From assembly GCF_009827445.1 (NCBI RefSeq), contig NZ_WTYI01000001.1, forward strand, positions 558,001-622,000: a stretch of 64,000 nucleotides of DNA, given 5' to 3'. Below the pieces are notes generated by a model that saw only the letters and a list, made by a program, of their open reading frames with translations, ran no database searches and was not told the DNA's origin. Below, piece after piece: positions 54,648 to 63,597 of this stretch (positions within the stretch are counted from its first letter, which is position 1; each line of letters opens with the position of its first letter). This DNA is from Qipengyuania aquimaris (lineage in GTDB: Bacteria; Pseudomonadota; Alphaproteobacteria; Sphingomonadales; Sphingomonadaceae). Both the position numbers and the translations under genes were made by a program.

Positions 54648-55466
54648 ATGGCCGCAATTTCCGGACTGATCCGCGTTATGGAGAAAGCCGCGCGCAAGGC
54701 GGGTGGCCGCCTGCGCCGCGATTTCGGCGAGATCGAACATTTGCAGGTGAGCCGCAAGGGCCCTGCCGACTTCGTGTCGAAAGCCGACATGCGTGCAGAG
54801 CGCACGATCTACGACGAGCTGCTACAGGCGCGCCCCGACTGGGGCTTCGAAATGGAAGAAGCCGGCACCATCGAAGGTGCCGAGGGCATGCCGCGCTGGA
54901 TCGTCGATCCGCTCGACGGCACCAGCAATTTCCTTCACGGCATCCCGCATTTCGCGATCAGCATCGCGGTGCAGGAGCGCAAGCTGGGCAGTGACGATTG
55001 GGGCGATGTCACCGCCGCCGTCGTTTACAACCCCGTAACCGACGAAACCTTCTGGGCAGAAAAGAGCCGCGGTGCATGGCTTCACGACGGCCGGTTGCGC
55101 GTCTCCTCGCGCCGCGCGCCGTCCGAAGCGCTGATCGCGACCGGCATTCCCTTCCAGGGGCATGGCGATTTTTCCGAATGGTCGCGCATCTTCGGTGCCA
55201 TCGGTCCCAATGTCGCAGGCATCCGCCGCTTCGGCGCGGCCTCACTCGACCTTGCGTGGCTCGCGGCAGGCCGCTTCGACGGTTTCTGGGAAAGCGGTCT
55301 AAACGACTGGGATACTGCAGCCGGTTGCCTGATCGTGCGCGAAGCAGGAGGCTTTGTTTCCGACTTCCGTGGCCGTTCGCAGCCGATCCATTCAAAGCAG
55401 GTGCTTGCCGCGAACGACGTCCTGCACTCCAAATTGCACAAGATGCTGGTGGGCGCGCTCAAATAG
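54648..55466 (+). CDS. suhB: Inositol monophosphatase family protein (SuhB-like)
   Basis: A 272-residue Mg-dependent phosphatase. The metal motifs are present: FVSKADMRAE, the WIVDPLDGTSNF signature (usual DPLDGTxNF) and the C-terminal GLNDWDTAAGCLIVREAGG. Substrates may be inositol monophosphate or another sugar phosphate; some relatives act in rRNA processing instead. It is third in the efp operon, 9 bases after the preceding gene. Confidence 0.93.
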   Translation: MAAISGLIRVMEKAARKAGGRLRRDFGEIEHLQVSRKGPADFVSKADMRAERTIYDELLQARPDWGFEMEEAGTIEGAEGMPRWIVDPLDGTSNFLHGIPHFAISIAVQERKLGSDDWGDVTAAVVYNPVTDETFWAEKSRGAWLHDGRLRVSSRRAPSEALIATGIPFQGHGDFSEWSRIFGAIGPNVAGIRRFGAASLDLAWLAAGRFDGFWESGLNDWDTAAGCLIVREAGGFVSDFRGRSQPIHSKQVLAANDVLHSKLHKMLVGALK

Positions 55467-55525
55467 GGTGAAAACAGCGCTTGATGGCATGGGCGAGCGG
55501 GGCTAATCCCCGCCGTCCATCATGG

Positions 55526-55610
55526 GCCTCCGTGGCGGAATTGGTAGACGCGCTCGACTCAAAATCGAGTTTCTTACGAAGTGCCGGTTCGAGTCCGGCC
55601 GGGGGTACCA
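55526..55610 (+). tRNA. tRNA-Leu (anticodon CAA)
   Basis: An 85-base cloverleaf with a long variable arm. The acceptor GCCTCCG pairs with CGGGGGT using two G·T pairs. The anticodon stem CTCGA/TCGAG surrounds CTCAAAA (anticodon CAA). The variable arm is TTTCTTACGAAGT, the T-arm GCCGG-TTCGAGT-CCGGC, and CCA is encoded. Confidence 0.96.
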
Positions 55611-55693
55611 CACGCTCTTTGCCGTAACCTTCTTGCCTGCCGGCACGAATGGTGGTGCATGACAGCCCACAAGGGGCGGCAAGGGGACTAATC

Positions 55694-56290
55694 TTGAAAA
55701 CACAATCACTGGTGGGCGCGGTTGGCGCAGCGCTCCTGCTTACCGTGGCGAGCCAGGTGTTCTACATCACCGTCGTGTCGGGTTCCGAGAATGAAATGTT
55801 GCGGCCACTGACGTGGTTTACCGAGCTTTTCGCTTTCTCGGCAGTGTCGATCTTCGCGCTGGCCCTTGCCGCACGCAGGCCGGACCAATCGCCTCTATGG
55901 GCTGCCATCGCGGTGTCGGGTATGCTCAACCTGCTCCAGGTGGGCATGGGCCTTTCGATGTTCGCACCCGCCATGGAAGCCAGCGAGAGCGAGCCGCAAT
56001 TGTTTGCGGCCATCCTTGCAGGCGCATTCTTCCTCTACTTCCTCGCCAAGCTGATTCTCGGCGCGGTGGCTATTGCGCTTGGCAGCGGCATTTGGCGCAG
56101 CGGCCCGGTCTGGGCGAAGGGCCTTGGCGTTTTGACGGCGCTTGCCGGGCTGGGGGCTATCGGCCTGAACCTGCTCGCGATGGTGGATGCCAAGGCGTGG
56201 ACCTTCCCCGCTGGCGGCGTAGGCACGGTCGCGACCGCTCTCGTGGCTTTGTCCCTGCTGTGGGCGGAAAGAGCGCGCAGTACCGCGTAA
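55694..56290 (+). CDS. Membrane protein of unknown function
   Basis: A protein of about 198 residues with five to six membrane helices (LVGAVGAALLLTVASQVFYI, FAFSAVSIFALALAA, and more). The likely start is a TTG at 55694 because AAGGGG lies seven bases upstream; an upstream in-frame start at 55649 lacks such a site. No family or catalytic motif is recognised. It lies between tRNA-Leu and the SLC13-type permease gene. Confidence 0.7.
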   Translation: MKTQSLVGAVGAALLLTVASQVFYITVVSGSENEMLRPLTWFTELFAFSAVSIFALALAARRPDQSPLWAAIAVSGMLNLLQVGMGLSMFAPAMEASESEPQLFAAILAGAFFLYFLAKLILGAVAIALGSGIWRSGPVWAKGLGVLTALAGLGAIGLNLLAMVDAKAWTFPAGGVGTVATALVALSLLWAERARSTA

Positions 56291-56353
56291 TCAGCCGGTC
56301 GAGGCGCGAAAACCCTTGATATTCCTGCCTAGCGGTGGAATTCATCGCTGCGA

Positions 56354-58189
56354 ATGATCGGCATGCCGTCCTATCACGCGATTGCCGCAATGGCGGTTAC
56401 CCTCGCCATGTTCGTCGCCTTTGCGCGCGGGCGAATGTCCATTGAGATCATCTCGCTCCTGACAATCGCGGTTATTGCGGTCGGTCTCTATTTCTTCCCA
56501 CTCGAAGGCAGCGCACCCACGGACGGGCTGCAACTCGCTTTCTCGGGCTTTGGCCATTACGCCCTGATCACGATCTGTGCGCTTATGGTGATGGGGCGCG
56601 GCCTTGTCGTCACGGGCGCGCTTGAGCCTGCAGCGCGCTTTCTCGAGCGGGTGTTCAAGGTAAACCTCCAGCTGGGACTGCTGTTCTCGCTGGTGGTTTG
56701 TTTCGTCCTTTCCATGGGCGTCAACAACACGCCCGTCCTGGTCCTGTTGATCCCGATTTTCGTCGCCTTGGCGGAACGTGGGCTGATGCCTGCATCTAAA
56801 ACGCTGATTCCGCTCAACGCGGCATCGCTGCTAGGCGGTCTTGCGACCACCATCGGGACATCGACCAACATCCTCGTCGTTTCCATCGCGGTGGACCTGG
56901 GGATGGAGCGAATGGGCGTGTTCCACTTTACCCCGATCGTCATCGTCGCCTGCCTGGTCGCCTTGCCATACGTCTGGCTAGTCATGCCGCGCATGCTGAA
57001 GAGCAACCGGATCGAGCAGGTGCACGCCCTGCGCAAGTTCGAGACGCGCCTGCGTATTACCGAGAATTCTATCCTGAACGGACGCGAATTGTCCGAAGTG
57101 GCCTCGCGCCTTCCCGACGGGATCGAATTTCATGACGTTCCGCCGGGACTTTTAAGGCCGCAGCATCGCTTGCTGATGACCGGCACGCACGAAGCGATCG
57201 AAGAAGCAATGTCAGTCCTGCGCGGCGACGCAGCGCCCAGCTGGGTAATCGACCGTATTCGCCGCAATTCGCATGACAAGGGCGTCGACATCGCAGTCGT
57301 CGAAATGACCGTGACTGCGGATTCGCGCCTGATTGGCCGGACGCTGCCGAGCTCAGGCATTGCAGACCTTTACGGTGTTGCCGTGATCGGCACGCACAGG
57401 CCAGAGCGCTTGCTTGGCGAAAAGGACCAGTACTCCGAAGGCGGCGACATGCGCCTGATTGAAGGCGACGTCCTGCTCGTGATGGGCCTGCCTGCGGATA
57501 TCGAACATTTCGAACGTGCCGACGGCCTGCTGACACTGGAAGGCCGGCGTGAATTGCCGCGTCGTTCCAAGGCGGTGCTCGCGGCGACGATCATGGGCGC
57601 TTCGGTGGCGCTCGCATCCGTAGGCCTGCCGTTTTACGGATCGGGCGGCTTCTATCTCCTGAAGGTTCCGATTGCGATTTCGGCGCTGCTCGGTGCGATC
57701 CTGATGTTCGTGACCGGATGTGTGAAATTCGACCGTGTGGGCCGCGCCCTTTCGGCCTCGGTCATCGTGCTGGTCGCGGCCAGCATCGCGCTTGGCCGTG
57801 TGATCCTCGAAAGCGGGGCGGCGGACTGGATCGGCCTGGTGATGGCCAGCGGCCTGCAATATCTCACCCCGGCCGCATCGCTTGCCGTGATCATGCTCAC
57901 CATGACGCTTATTACCAATTTCGCCTCGAACGCCACGGCTGCAACGGTCGGCACGCCCATCGCTTTTGCCATTGCGAACCAGCTGGGCCTGCCGCCGGAA
58001 CCGATGGTTCTGGCCGTCCTTTTCGGCTGCAACCTCTGCTACGCGACCCCGATCGCTTACCAGACGAACATGCTGATCATGTCGGAAGGCAGCTACGAAT
58101 TCTTCGATTACGTGCGCACTGGCGTGCCATTGGTGATCATCATGGTCGTCGCGCTCTCCGCCACTCTCGTTTTCACCTACGGGCTCTAG
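56354..58189 (+). CDS. SLC13/DASS-type permease with central TrkA-C domains
   Basis: A 611-residue transporter with two membrane halves split by a soluble region of about 200 residues. The halves carry the inverted-repeat hairpin motifs of this group: MGVNNTPVLVLLIPI … GTSTNILV in the first, and NFASNATAATVGTPIAFAIA in the second. The central part resembles paired TrkA-C domains (DVPPGLLRPQHRLLMTGTHE and VEMTVTADSRLIGRTLP). Substrates of relatives include dicarboxylates, sulfate and citrate; the present one is unknown. Confidence 0.9.
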   Translation: MIGMPSYHAIAAMAVTLAMFVAFARGRMSIEIISLLTIAVIAVGLYFFPLEGSAPTDGLQLAFSGFGHYALITICALMVMGRGLVVTGALEPAARFLERVFKVNLQLGLLFSLVVCFVLSMGVNNTPVLVLLIPIFVALAERGLMPASKTLIPLNAASLLGGLATTIGTSTNILVVSIAVDLGMERMGVFHFTPIVIVACLVALPYVWLVMPRMLKSNRIEQVHALRKFETRLRITENSILNGRELSEVASRLPDGIEFHDVPPGLLRPQHRLLMTGTHEAIEEAMSVLRGDAAPSWVIDRIRRNSHDKGVDIAVVEMTVTADSRLIGRTLPSSGIADLYGVAVIGTHRPERLLGEKDQYSEGGDMRLIEGDVLLVMGLPADIEHFERADGLLTLEGRRELPRRSKAVLAATIMGASVALASVGLPFYGSGGFYLLKVPIAISALLGAILMFVTGCVKFDRVGRALSASVIVLVAASIALGRVILESGAADWIGLVMASGLQYLTPAASLAVIMLTMTLITNFASNATAATVGTPIAFAIANQLGLPPEPMVLAVLFGCNLCYATPIAYQTNMLIMSEGSYEFFDYVRTGVPLVIIMVVALSATLVFTYGL

Positions 58190-58308
58190 GCCTTCCCTAC
58201 GGCCTCCGGGCGTGCCAGACAGTTGCGCAATCGAACGCCGGAAGTGGCTCCGGGGATTCCTTCCCCTGGACCGTGCTCCACGTGTTCCACTCTGTGGGGG
58301 AGATACCA

Positions 58309-59643
58309 GTGAAGTCCAACTTGCGTCCTACACTCGCCGCGCTCGCCGTGATGGCTTTCGCAACACCCGCCTCGGCGCAGGACCTGCGCGCTTCGCTGGC
58401 CGACGACATGCCCGGCCTGATGGAACTTTACCGCGACCTGCACGCGCATCCGGAATTGAGCTTCGAAGAGCACAAGACCGCTGCCAAGCTGGCCAAAAGG
58501 ATGCGTGATCTCGGCTTCGAGGTGACCGAAGGCGTCGGTCAGACCGGCGTCGTGTCGGTGATGAAGAACGGTGACGGTCCGGTGGTCATGCTGCGCGCTG
58601 ACATGGACGGACTGCCGGTGATCGAACGGACGGGGCTGCCCTTCGCCAGCAAGGAAACGGCAACGCCTGCCAGCGGCGTGACGACCGGCGTCATGCACGC
58701 CTGCGGCCACGATACGCACATGGCTGGCTTCATCGGCGCGGCGCAGCTGCTGGTCGAGCATAAGGATGACTGGCAGGGCACGCTGGTCATGATCCTCCAG
58801 CCCGCAGAAGAGCTTGGCCTTGGCGCGATCGCGATGATCGAAGACGGGCTCTACACGCGCTTTCCCAAGCCGGACTACGTGCTGGCCTTCCACGATGCCG
58901 CTGCGCCCGCTCCGGCAGGCACCATCGGCTATACGCCGGGCTATGCGCTGGCCAATGTCGACAGCGTCGACATCACAGTGAAGGGCATCGGCGGGCATGG
59001 TGCTTATCCGCACACCACGGTCGACCCGGTGGTGCTCGGCAGTGCCATCGTGATGAAGGTGCAGACGGTGGTGAGCCGCAATTCCTCGCCGCTCGATCCG
59101 GCGGTGATTACGGTCGGCAGCTTCCATGCGGGAGCAAAGCACAACATTATCTCGGATGAAGCCAAGCTGCAGCTGACAGTGCGCAGCTATTCCGACGAAA
59201 GCCGCCAGCTGTTGCTCGATGGCATCCGCCGCGTTGCGAAGGGCGAGGCGATTACGGCAGGCTTGCCCGAAGAACTGCATCCCGTGGTGACGGTCGAAGA
59301 TCCATATACGCCCTCGACCTTCAACGATCCGGAATTTTCCGAAGAGCGCGCCGCATCCTTCCGCGCTCGTTTCGGCGAGGAGCGCGTGATGCAGTGGCCG
59401 GCGGTCATGGGAGGCGAGGATTTCAGCCAGTTCCGCCGCGCGTCGCCCGAAGACGTGAAGAGCATGATCTTCTGGATCAGTGGTACGACCGACGAAATGC
59501 TGACCGCGCTGAAGGAAGAGGGCAAGCCGCTTCCCTCGCTCCATTCGCCGTTCTGGGCCCCCGATGCAGAGAAGGTGGTGGCGACCGGCGCCGAAGCGCT
59601 GGCCGGTGCCGCGCTCGACCTGATGCCGCGCAGCGGAGGCTGA
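58309..59643 (+). CDS. Secreted M20-family amidohydrolase
   Basis: A 444-residue metallohydrolase with an N-terminal signal (LRPTLAALAVMAFATPASAQ), so probably periplasmic. Zinc ligands fit the M20D aminoacylase/carboxypeptidase group: RADMDGLP, HACGHDTHMAG, the catalytic Glu pair in LQPAEELGLGA, and HGAYPH for the dimerisation domain. The likely start is a GTG at 58309 after GGGGGAG. Relatives release amino acids from N-acyl derivatives. Confidence 0.9.
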   Translation: MKSNLRPTLAALAVMAFATPASAQDLRASLADDMPGLMELYRDLHAHPELSFEEHKTAAKLAKRMRDLGFEVTEGVGQTGVVSVMKNGDGPVVMLRADMDGLPVIERTGLPFASKETATPASGVTTGVMHACGHDTHMAGFIGAAQLLVEHKDDWQGTLVMILQPAEELGLGAIAMIEDGLYTRFPKPDYVLAFHDAAAPAPAGTIGYTPGYALANVDSVDITVKGIGGHGAYPHTTVDPVVLGSAIVMKVQTVVSRNSSPLDPAVITVGSFHAGAKHNIISDEAKLQLTVRSYSDESRQLLLDGIRRVAKGEAITAGLPEELHPVVTVEDPYTPSTFNDPEFSEERAASFRARFGEERVMQWPAVMGGEDFSQFRRASPEDVKSMIFWISGTTDEMLTALKEEGKPLPSLHSPFWAPDAEKVVATGAEALAGAALDLMPRSGG

Positions 59644-59654
59644 CCCATAAATTG

Positions 59655-59695
59655 ACGGCCGCCGCAGCATTGGGGGTGCTGCGACGGCCGTTTCT
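59655..59695 (+). terminator. Terminator after the amidohydrolase
   Basis: A 15-base stem with one mismatch (ACGGCCGCCGCAGCA / TGCTGCGACGGCCGT), loop TTGGGGG, followed by TTCTCC. The T-run is short, but the stem is very stable. Confidence 0.75.
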
Positions 59696-59756
59696 CCTCC
59701 CCAGGAGAAAGTATGGTCCGCGCTATCGTATCAATGCTTGAGCGCGGACGATCAGT

Positions 59757-59948
59757 TTAACCGTCCGAGGGAACGTAGGTCCCCAGGCGATGGTGCAGGG
59801 CGTTGATCTTCGCCAGCTCCTCGCGATCTTCGGTCTGGCGCGCGTAGCTCGTGAGAGCGGTGCGCAGGAGACGGAAATCGGCGGTCGAGAACAGGGCGCG
59901 TGCGCGGCCCGGCTCGGTCTTGGGAGTGTCTTCGGTCATCGTAGTCAT
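59757..59948 (-). CDS. Small protein downstream of isocitrate lyase
   Basis: A 63-residue polar protein (DTPKTEPGRARALFSTADF … ALTSYARQTEDREELAKINA) starting 12 bases after the aceA stop on the same strand. Two ATGs are possible; GGAAGG abuts the first and is well spaced for the second at 59939, which would give 60 residues. It has no recognised family. Tight coupling with aceA suggests coexpression. Confidence 0.65.
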   Translation of the reverse strand: MTTMTEDTPKTEPGRARALFSTADFRLLRTALTSYARQTEDREELAKINALHHRLGTYVPSDG

Positions 59949-59960
59949 CCTTCCTCTCCG

Positions 59961-61559
59961 TTAGGCTGCAGCGAACTGGTTCATGGTGTTGTCCTTGCCG
60001 CCGGCCTTCAGGGCCGCTTCGCCGGCAAAGTATTCCTTGTGGTCATCGCCGATGTCCGAACCGGCCATGTTCTGGTGCTTCACGCAAGCGATACCCTGGC
60101 GGATTTCCTCGCGCTGCACGTTCTTGACGTAACCAAGCATCGCCTGTTCGCCGAAGTATTCCTTGGCGAGGTTGTCGGTGCTCAGTGCAGCCGTGTGATA
60201 AGTCGGCAGCGTGATGAGGTGGTGGAAGATACCGGCACGCTTCGCGGCATCGGCCTGGAAGGTGCGGATCTTCTCATCGGCTTCGGCCGCCAGTTCGGTG
60301 CCGTCGTAGTCGATGCTCATGAGCTTGGCGCGGTCGAAACCCGACACGTCCTTGCCCTCTGCTTCCCACTTGTCGAAGATCTGCTGGCGGAAGTTGAGCG
60401 TCCAGTTGAAGCTGGGCGAGTTGTTATAGACCAGCTTGGCGTTGGGGATCACCTCGCGGACCCGATCGACCATGCCGGCGATCTGTTCGACATGCGGCTT
60501 CTCGGTTTCGATCCACAGCAGGTCGGCACCCGCTTCCAGCGCGGTGATGCAATCGAGCACGCAGCGATCTTCGCCGGTTCCGGGGCGGAACTGGTAGAGA
60601 TTGCTCGGCAGGCGCTTGGGCGCAAGCAGCTTGCCGTCGCGGCTGATGAAGACCTGGCCGTTCTTGATGTCGGCAGCGTCGACTTCGTCGCAATCGAGGA
60701 AGCTGTTGTACTGGTCACCCAGATCGCCCGGTTCCTTCGAATAGGCGATCGACTTGGTCAGGCCTGCGCCGAGGCTGTCGGTGCGGGCAACGATGATGCC
60801 GTCGGGAACGCCGAGTTCGAGGAAGGCGTAGCGGATCGCGCGGATCTTCTGGTGGAATTCCTCGTGCGGAACCGTGACCTTGCCGTCCTGGTGGCCGCAC
60901 TGCTTTTCGTCAGACACCTGGTTTTCGATCTGCAGGGCGCAGGCACCCGCTTCGATCATCTTCTTGGCGAGCAGGTAGGTCGCCTCGGCATTACCGAAAC
61001 CTGCGTCGATGTCTGCGATGATCGGCACGACATGCGTCTCATGCTCGTCGATTTCCTTGAGCAGGCGGTGCGTGTTGACCGCGTCGCCCTTGGCCTTTGC
61101 TTCGTCGAGTTCGCGGAACATGCCGCCTAGCTCGCGAGCGTCGGCCTGGCGCAGGAAGGTGTAGAGTTCCTCGATCAGCGCCGGAACGCTGGTCTTCTCG
61201 TGCATCGACTGGTCGGGCAGGGGACCGAATTCGCTGCGCAGAGCGGCAACCATCCAGCCCGAGAGGTAGAGGTAACGGCGCTTCGTGCTGCCGAAATGCT
61301 TCTTGATCGAAATCATCTTCTGCTGCGCGATGAACCCGTGCCAGCAGCCGAGCGACTGGGTGTAGTTCGCCGGGTCGGCGTCATAGGCTTCCATGTCTTC
61401 GCGCATGATCTTTGCGGTGTAGCGCGCAATGTCGAGACCAGTGGGGAAGCGGTTCTGAACTGCCATGCGTGCAGCGCTGGCAGCGTCGATCGCGCCCCAC
61501 GGCGCGCCGTTTTCCGAGATGGTCTGGCCGAGTTCGGCGATGCGGCTTTGATAGGTCAT
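59961..61559 (-). CDS. aceA: Isocitrate lyase
   Basis: First enzyme of the glyoxylate bypass; it splits isocitrate to glyoxylate and succinate. At 532 residues it is the long form. The catalytic motif is KQCGHQDG (KKCGH in the short E. coli type), and metal/substrate segments include YPLADIDAGFGNA-like IIADIDAGFGNA and YNNSPSFNW. AGGAG precedes the ATG. It is divergent from the RamB-like regulator gene across 148 bases. It complements the acetate locus at 10–20 kb: acetate can support growth only with this bypass or an equivalent. No malate synthase gene is in the window. Confidence 0.97.
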   Translation of the reverse strand: MTYQSRIAELGQTISENGAPWGAIDAASAARMAVQNRFPTGLDIARYTAKIMREDMEAYDADPANYTQSLGCWHGFIAQQKMISIKKHFGSTKRRYLYLSGWMVAALRSEFGPLPDQSMHEKTSVPALIEELYTFLRQADARELGGMFRELDEAKAKGDAVNTHRLLKEIDEHETHVVPIIADIDAGFGNAEATYLLAKKMIEAGACALQIENQVSDEKQCGHQDGKVTVPHEEFHQKIRAIRYAFLELGVPDGIIVARTDSLGAGLTKSIAYSKEPGDLGDQYNSFLDCDEVDAADIKNGQVFISRDGKLLAPKRLPSNLYQFRPGTGEDRCVLDCITALEAGADLLWIETEKPHVEQIAGMVDRVREVIPNAKLVYNNSPSFNWTLNFRQQIFDKWEAEGKDVSGFDRAKLMSIDYDGTELAAEADEKIRTFQADAAKRAGIFHHLITLPTYHTAALSTDNLAKEYFGEQAMLGYVKNVQREEIRQGIACVKHQNMAGSDIGDDHKEYFAGEAALKAGGKDNTMNQFAAA

Positions 61560-61690
61560 GGCGAATCTCCTGTAAGTTCTGGCGCGTTGGCCTTGCTCAT
61601 GAACTTGGGGCGATTAGCCGCTCCAGGACAGGAAAATTTACAGAATTTGTTGTCTAAACCGTGCTGATCTGCCAGATCGATGTGTAATGA

Positions 61691-61706
61691 TGTAAAGGAA
61701 TTTACA
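61691..61706. promoter_or_regulatory. Palindromic operator overlapping the regulator gene start
   Basis: TGTAAA-GGAA-TTTACA, a perfect 6-bp dyad ending one base before the ATG of the RamB-like gene. The spacer GGAA is also its ribosome-binding site. A further TTTACA half-site lies at 61637–61642 on the aceA side. Autoregulation by the encoded factor is the simplest reading. Confidence 0.65.
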
Positions 61707-61707
61707 A

Positions 61708-63093
61708 ATGGCGGACGCCGCTCTCATGGCAGGACCGGCTATTCGTCGACTGCGTAAACGTGAAAACCTGACCCAGGCGGCCATGGCGACGCGGCTGGCG
61801 ATCTCGCCGAGTTATCTCAACCTGATCGAACGCAACCAGCGTCCGGTGAGCGCCCGTGTTGTAATGGCATTGGTCGAGAAATTCGACTTCGATCCCCGCT
61901 CCCTTAGGGAGGATGAGGCGGTCGGTGGCCTCGATGGCCTTATGCGCCGGCTTGCCGATGAACGCTTCTCCGATCTCGATATCGACCGCGACGAGGCGGA
62001 GGAGTTCCTGTCCACTGCGCCCCAGGTCGCGGCGGCCTTCGCCCGGCTGTACGACAAGGCCGGTCCCGGTACCGATAAGCATGACGATGCCCTTGCGGCG
62101 TCGCGCCGGGAAATCGAACGGTGGCGCAACCACTTCGCCGACCTCGACCATTCGGCGGAAGGACTGGCGGATGAAATGCGGTTGTCGCGCGGAGACATCG
62201 GGCTGGCCTTGACCGAGCGACTGCGTGAGCGCCACCAGCTTTCGGTTCGTATCCTGCCTCGCGATGTGCTTCCGGAAAGCCTTAGCCGCTTGGACCTTCA
62301 CGCAAGACAGATCCAGTTGTCGGAGATGCTCGGTCCGGCATCGCGCAATTTCCAGCTCGCGCTCAAGGTGGCGCAGTTGGAAAAGCGCGACGAGATCGAA
62401 GCGGTGGCTCAGGGCGCGGAGTTCGAGGATGAAGCCGCACGCGCCCTGTTCAGACGCCATCTCGAAGGCTATTTCGCGGCGGCTCTGCTGATGCCCTACG
62501 GCCGCTTCCTGCGCGCCTGCGAGGCGACAGGATATGATCTCCCCGTCCTGGAGCGGCGCTTTTCGGTGAGTTTCGAGCAATTGGCGCATCGTCTCACTAC
62601 CCTTCAGCGAGTAGGGCAGCGGGGCTTGCCGTTCTTTATGGTTCGCATCGATCGGGCAGGCCAATTTTCCAAAAGCTTCATCGGCGCTAGCACCGCCCAT
62701 TTTGCCAGCGCAGATGTGTCCTGTCCACTTTGGGACGCACACCGCGCATTCGAAACCGGTGGTGAGCTTGTCACGCAATTCGTAGCGCTGGAGCAGGCCG
62801 GAGAAGGTCAGGCGGGCGGATGGCTGACCATTATGCGTAGCGTAGAAGGCAGCGGAGCTCCGGGCGAAGCACGTTTTGTCGTGGCGATCGGAATTGAGGC
62901 AGTGCTAGCCGCCGACCTGGCGCAGGCGAGGGGATTGTCGCTCAATCCGGTGGATGCACAGCCGATCGGGCCTGGGTGCGCGGCCTGTCAAAGACAGAAC
63001 TGCCGTCAGCGTTCGCTGCCTCCGCGCGGCAGGAAATTGCAGTTCGACCGGATGCGTCGCGGCAACACTCCGTTCGAATTCGGTGAGCGGTAA
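61708..63093 (+). CDS. RamB/ScfR-like XRE-family regulator
   Basis: A 461-residue regulator. Residues 8–65 form an HTH_3 DNA-binding domain (IRRLRKRENLTQAAMATRLA … YLNLIERNQRPVS). The middle resembles the IrrE/DUF955-type region of short-chain fatty-acid regulators, and the C-terminus ends with a Cys cluster (GCAACQRQNCRQRS) typical of this family. RamB and its relatives control glyoxylate-bypass and propionate genes and sense metabolites or CoA esters. The divergent position next to aceA supports control of that gene. Confidence 0.9.
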   Translation: MADAALMAGPAIRRLRKRENLTQAAMATRLAISPSYLNLIERNQRPVSARVVMALVEKFDFDPRSLREDEAVGGLDGLMRRLADERFSDLDIDRDEAEEFLSTAPQVAAAFARLYDKAGPGTDKHDDALAASRREIERWRNHFADLDHSAEGLADEMRLSRGDIGLALTERLRERHQLSVRILPRDVLPESLSRLDLHARQIQLSEMLGPASRNFQLALKVAQLEKRDEIEAVAQGAEFEDEAARALFRRHLEGYFAAALLMPYGRFLRACEATGYDLPVLERRFSVSFEQLAHRLTTLQRVGQRGLPFFMVRIDRAGQFSKSFIGASTAHFASADVSCPLWDAHRAFETGGELVTQFVALEQAGEGQAGGWLTIMRSVEGSGAPGEARFVVAIGIEAVLAADLAQARGLSLNPVDAQPIGPGCAACQRQNCRQRSLPPRGRKLQFDRMRRGNTPFEFGER

Positions 63094-63168
63094 CCATGAT
63101 CCGGGGAACGGAGCTGAATTCTTGTGCGTTGGCGCCGCAGTAAAACATGGATGGGAAAGGATTTTTCC

Positions 63169-63462
63169 ATGGCAGAAGAACGTATTACCGAAACGCGCAC
63201 GCCCGACGGCAACACGCATACCACTCACACGGTCGTCACTGACCTACCGCGTCGCGGCGGCGGCTTTGGCTGGGTTATGGCTATCATTCTCCTGATTGCC
63301 GCAATCGCAGCAATCGTCGTTTTCACGCAGATGGGCGGAGCGGAAGTCGCCAAGGACGAAGCGATCACGGATGCTGCCAACCAGGTCGGCGAGGCAGCCG
63401 GACAAGTTGGAGACGCTGCACAAGAAGCCGGCGAAGCCGTGGGCGACGCCGTCAACAACTGA
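63169..63462 (+). CDS. Small single-span membrane protein
   Basis: A 97-residue protein: a polar N-terminus rich in Thr/His (RITETRTPDGNTHTTHTVV), one membrane helix (WVMAIILLIAAIAAIVVFTQM) and a C-terminal Ala/Gly/Glu helix with repeated VGEAAGQVGDAAQEAGEAV segments. The repeats recall stress-type (LEA-like or YtxH-like) proteins, but no family is certain. Start 63169 was chosen as the first residue of this pattern. Confidence 0.72.
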   Translation: MAEERITETRTPDGNTHTTHTVVTDLPRRGGGFGWVMAIILLIAAIAAIVVFTQMGGAEVAKDEAITDAANQVGEAAGQVGDAAQEAGEAVGDAVNN

Positions 63463-63481
63463 CCAAATTGACAACTGAAAC

Positions 63482-63518
63482 ACGGCGGCGTCCCGGTAAT
63501 TCGGCGCGCCGTTTTGTT
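63482..63518 (+). terminator. Possible terminator
   Basis: ACGGCG pairs with CGCCGT, with additional G·C pairs inside, and TTTTG follows. It lies 20 bases after the small membrane protein gene. Confidence 0.5.
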
Positions 63519-63597
63519 TGCTGTAAAGTTTACCGACAGTTCACCAATGGCATGGTAAGGAAAGGTTTAACCAACCTTCGGGATATCGCCGCCTGCC

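Noticed and set aside
59790-61130. 446-codon open frame antisense to aceA
   Set aside because: Overlaps the well-supported isocitrate lyase gene; composition is that of a reverse-frame artefact.
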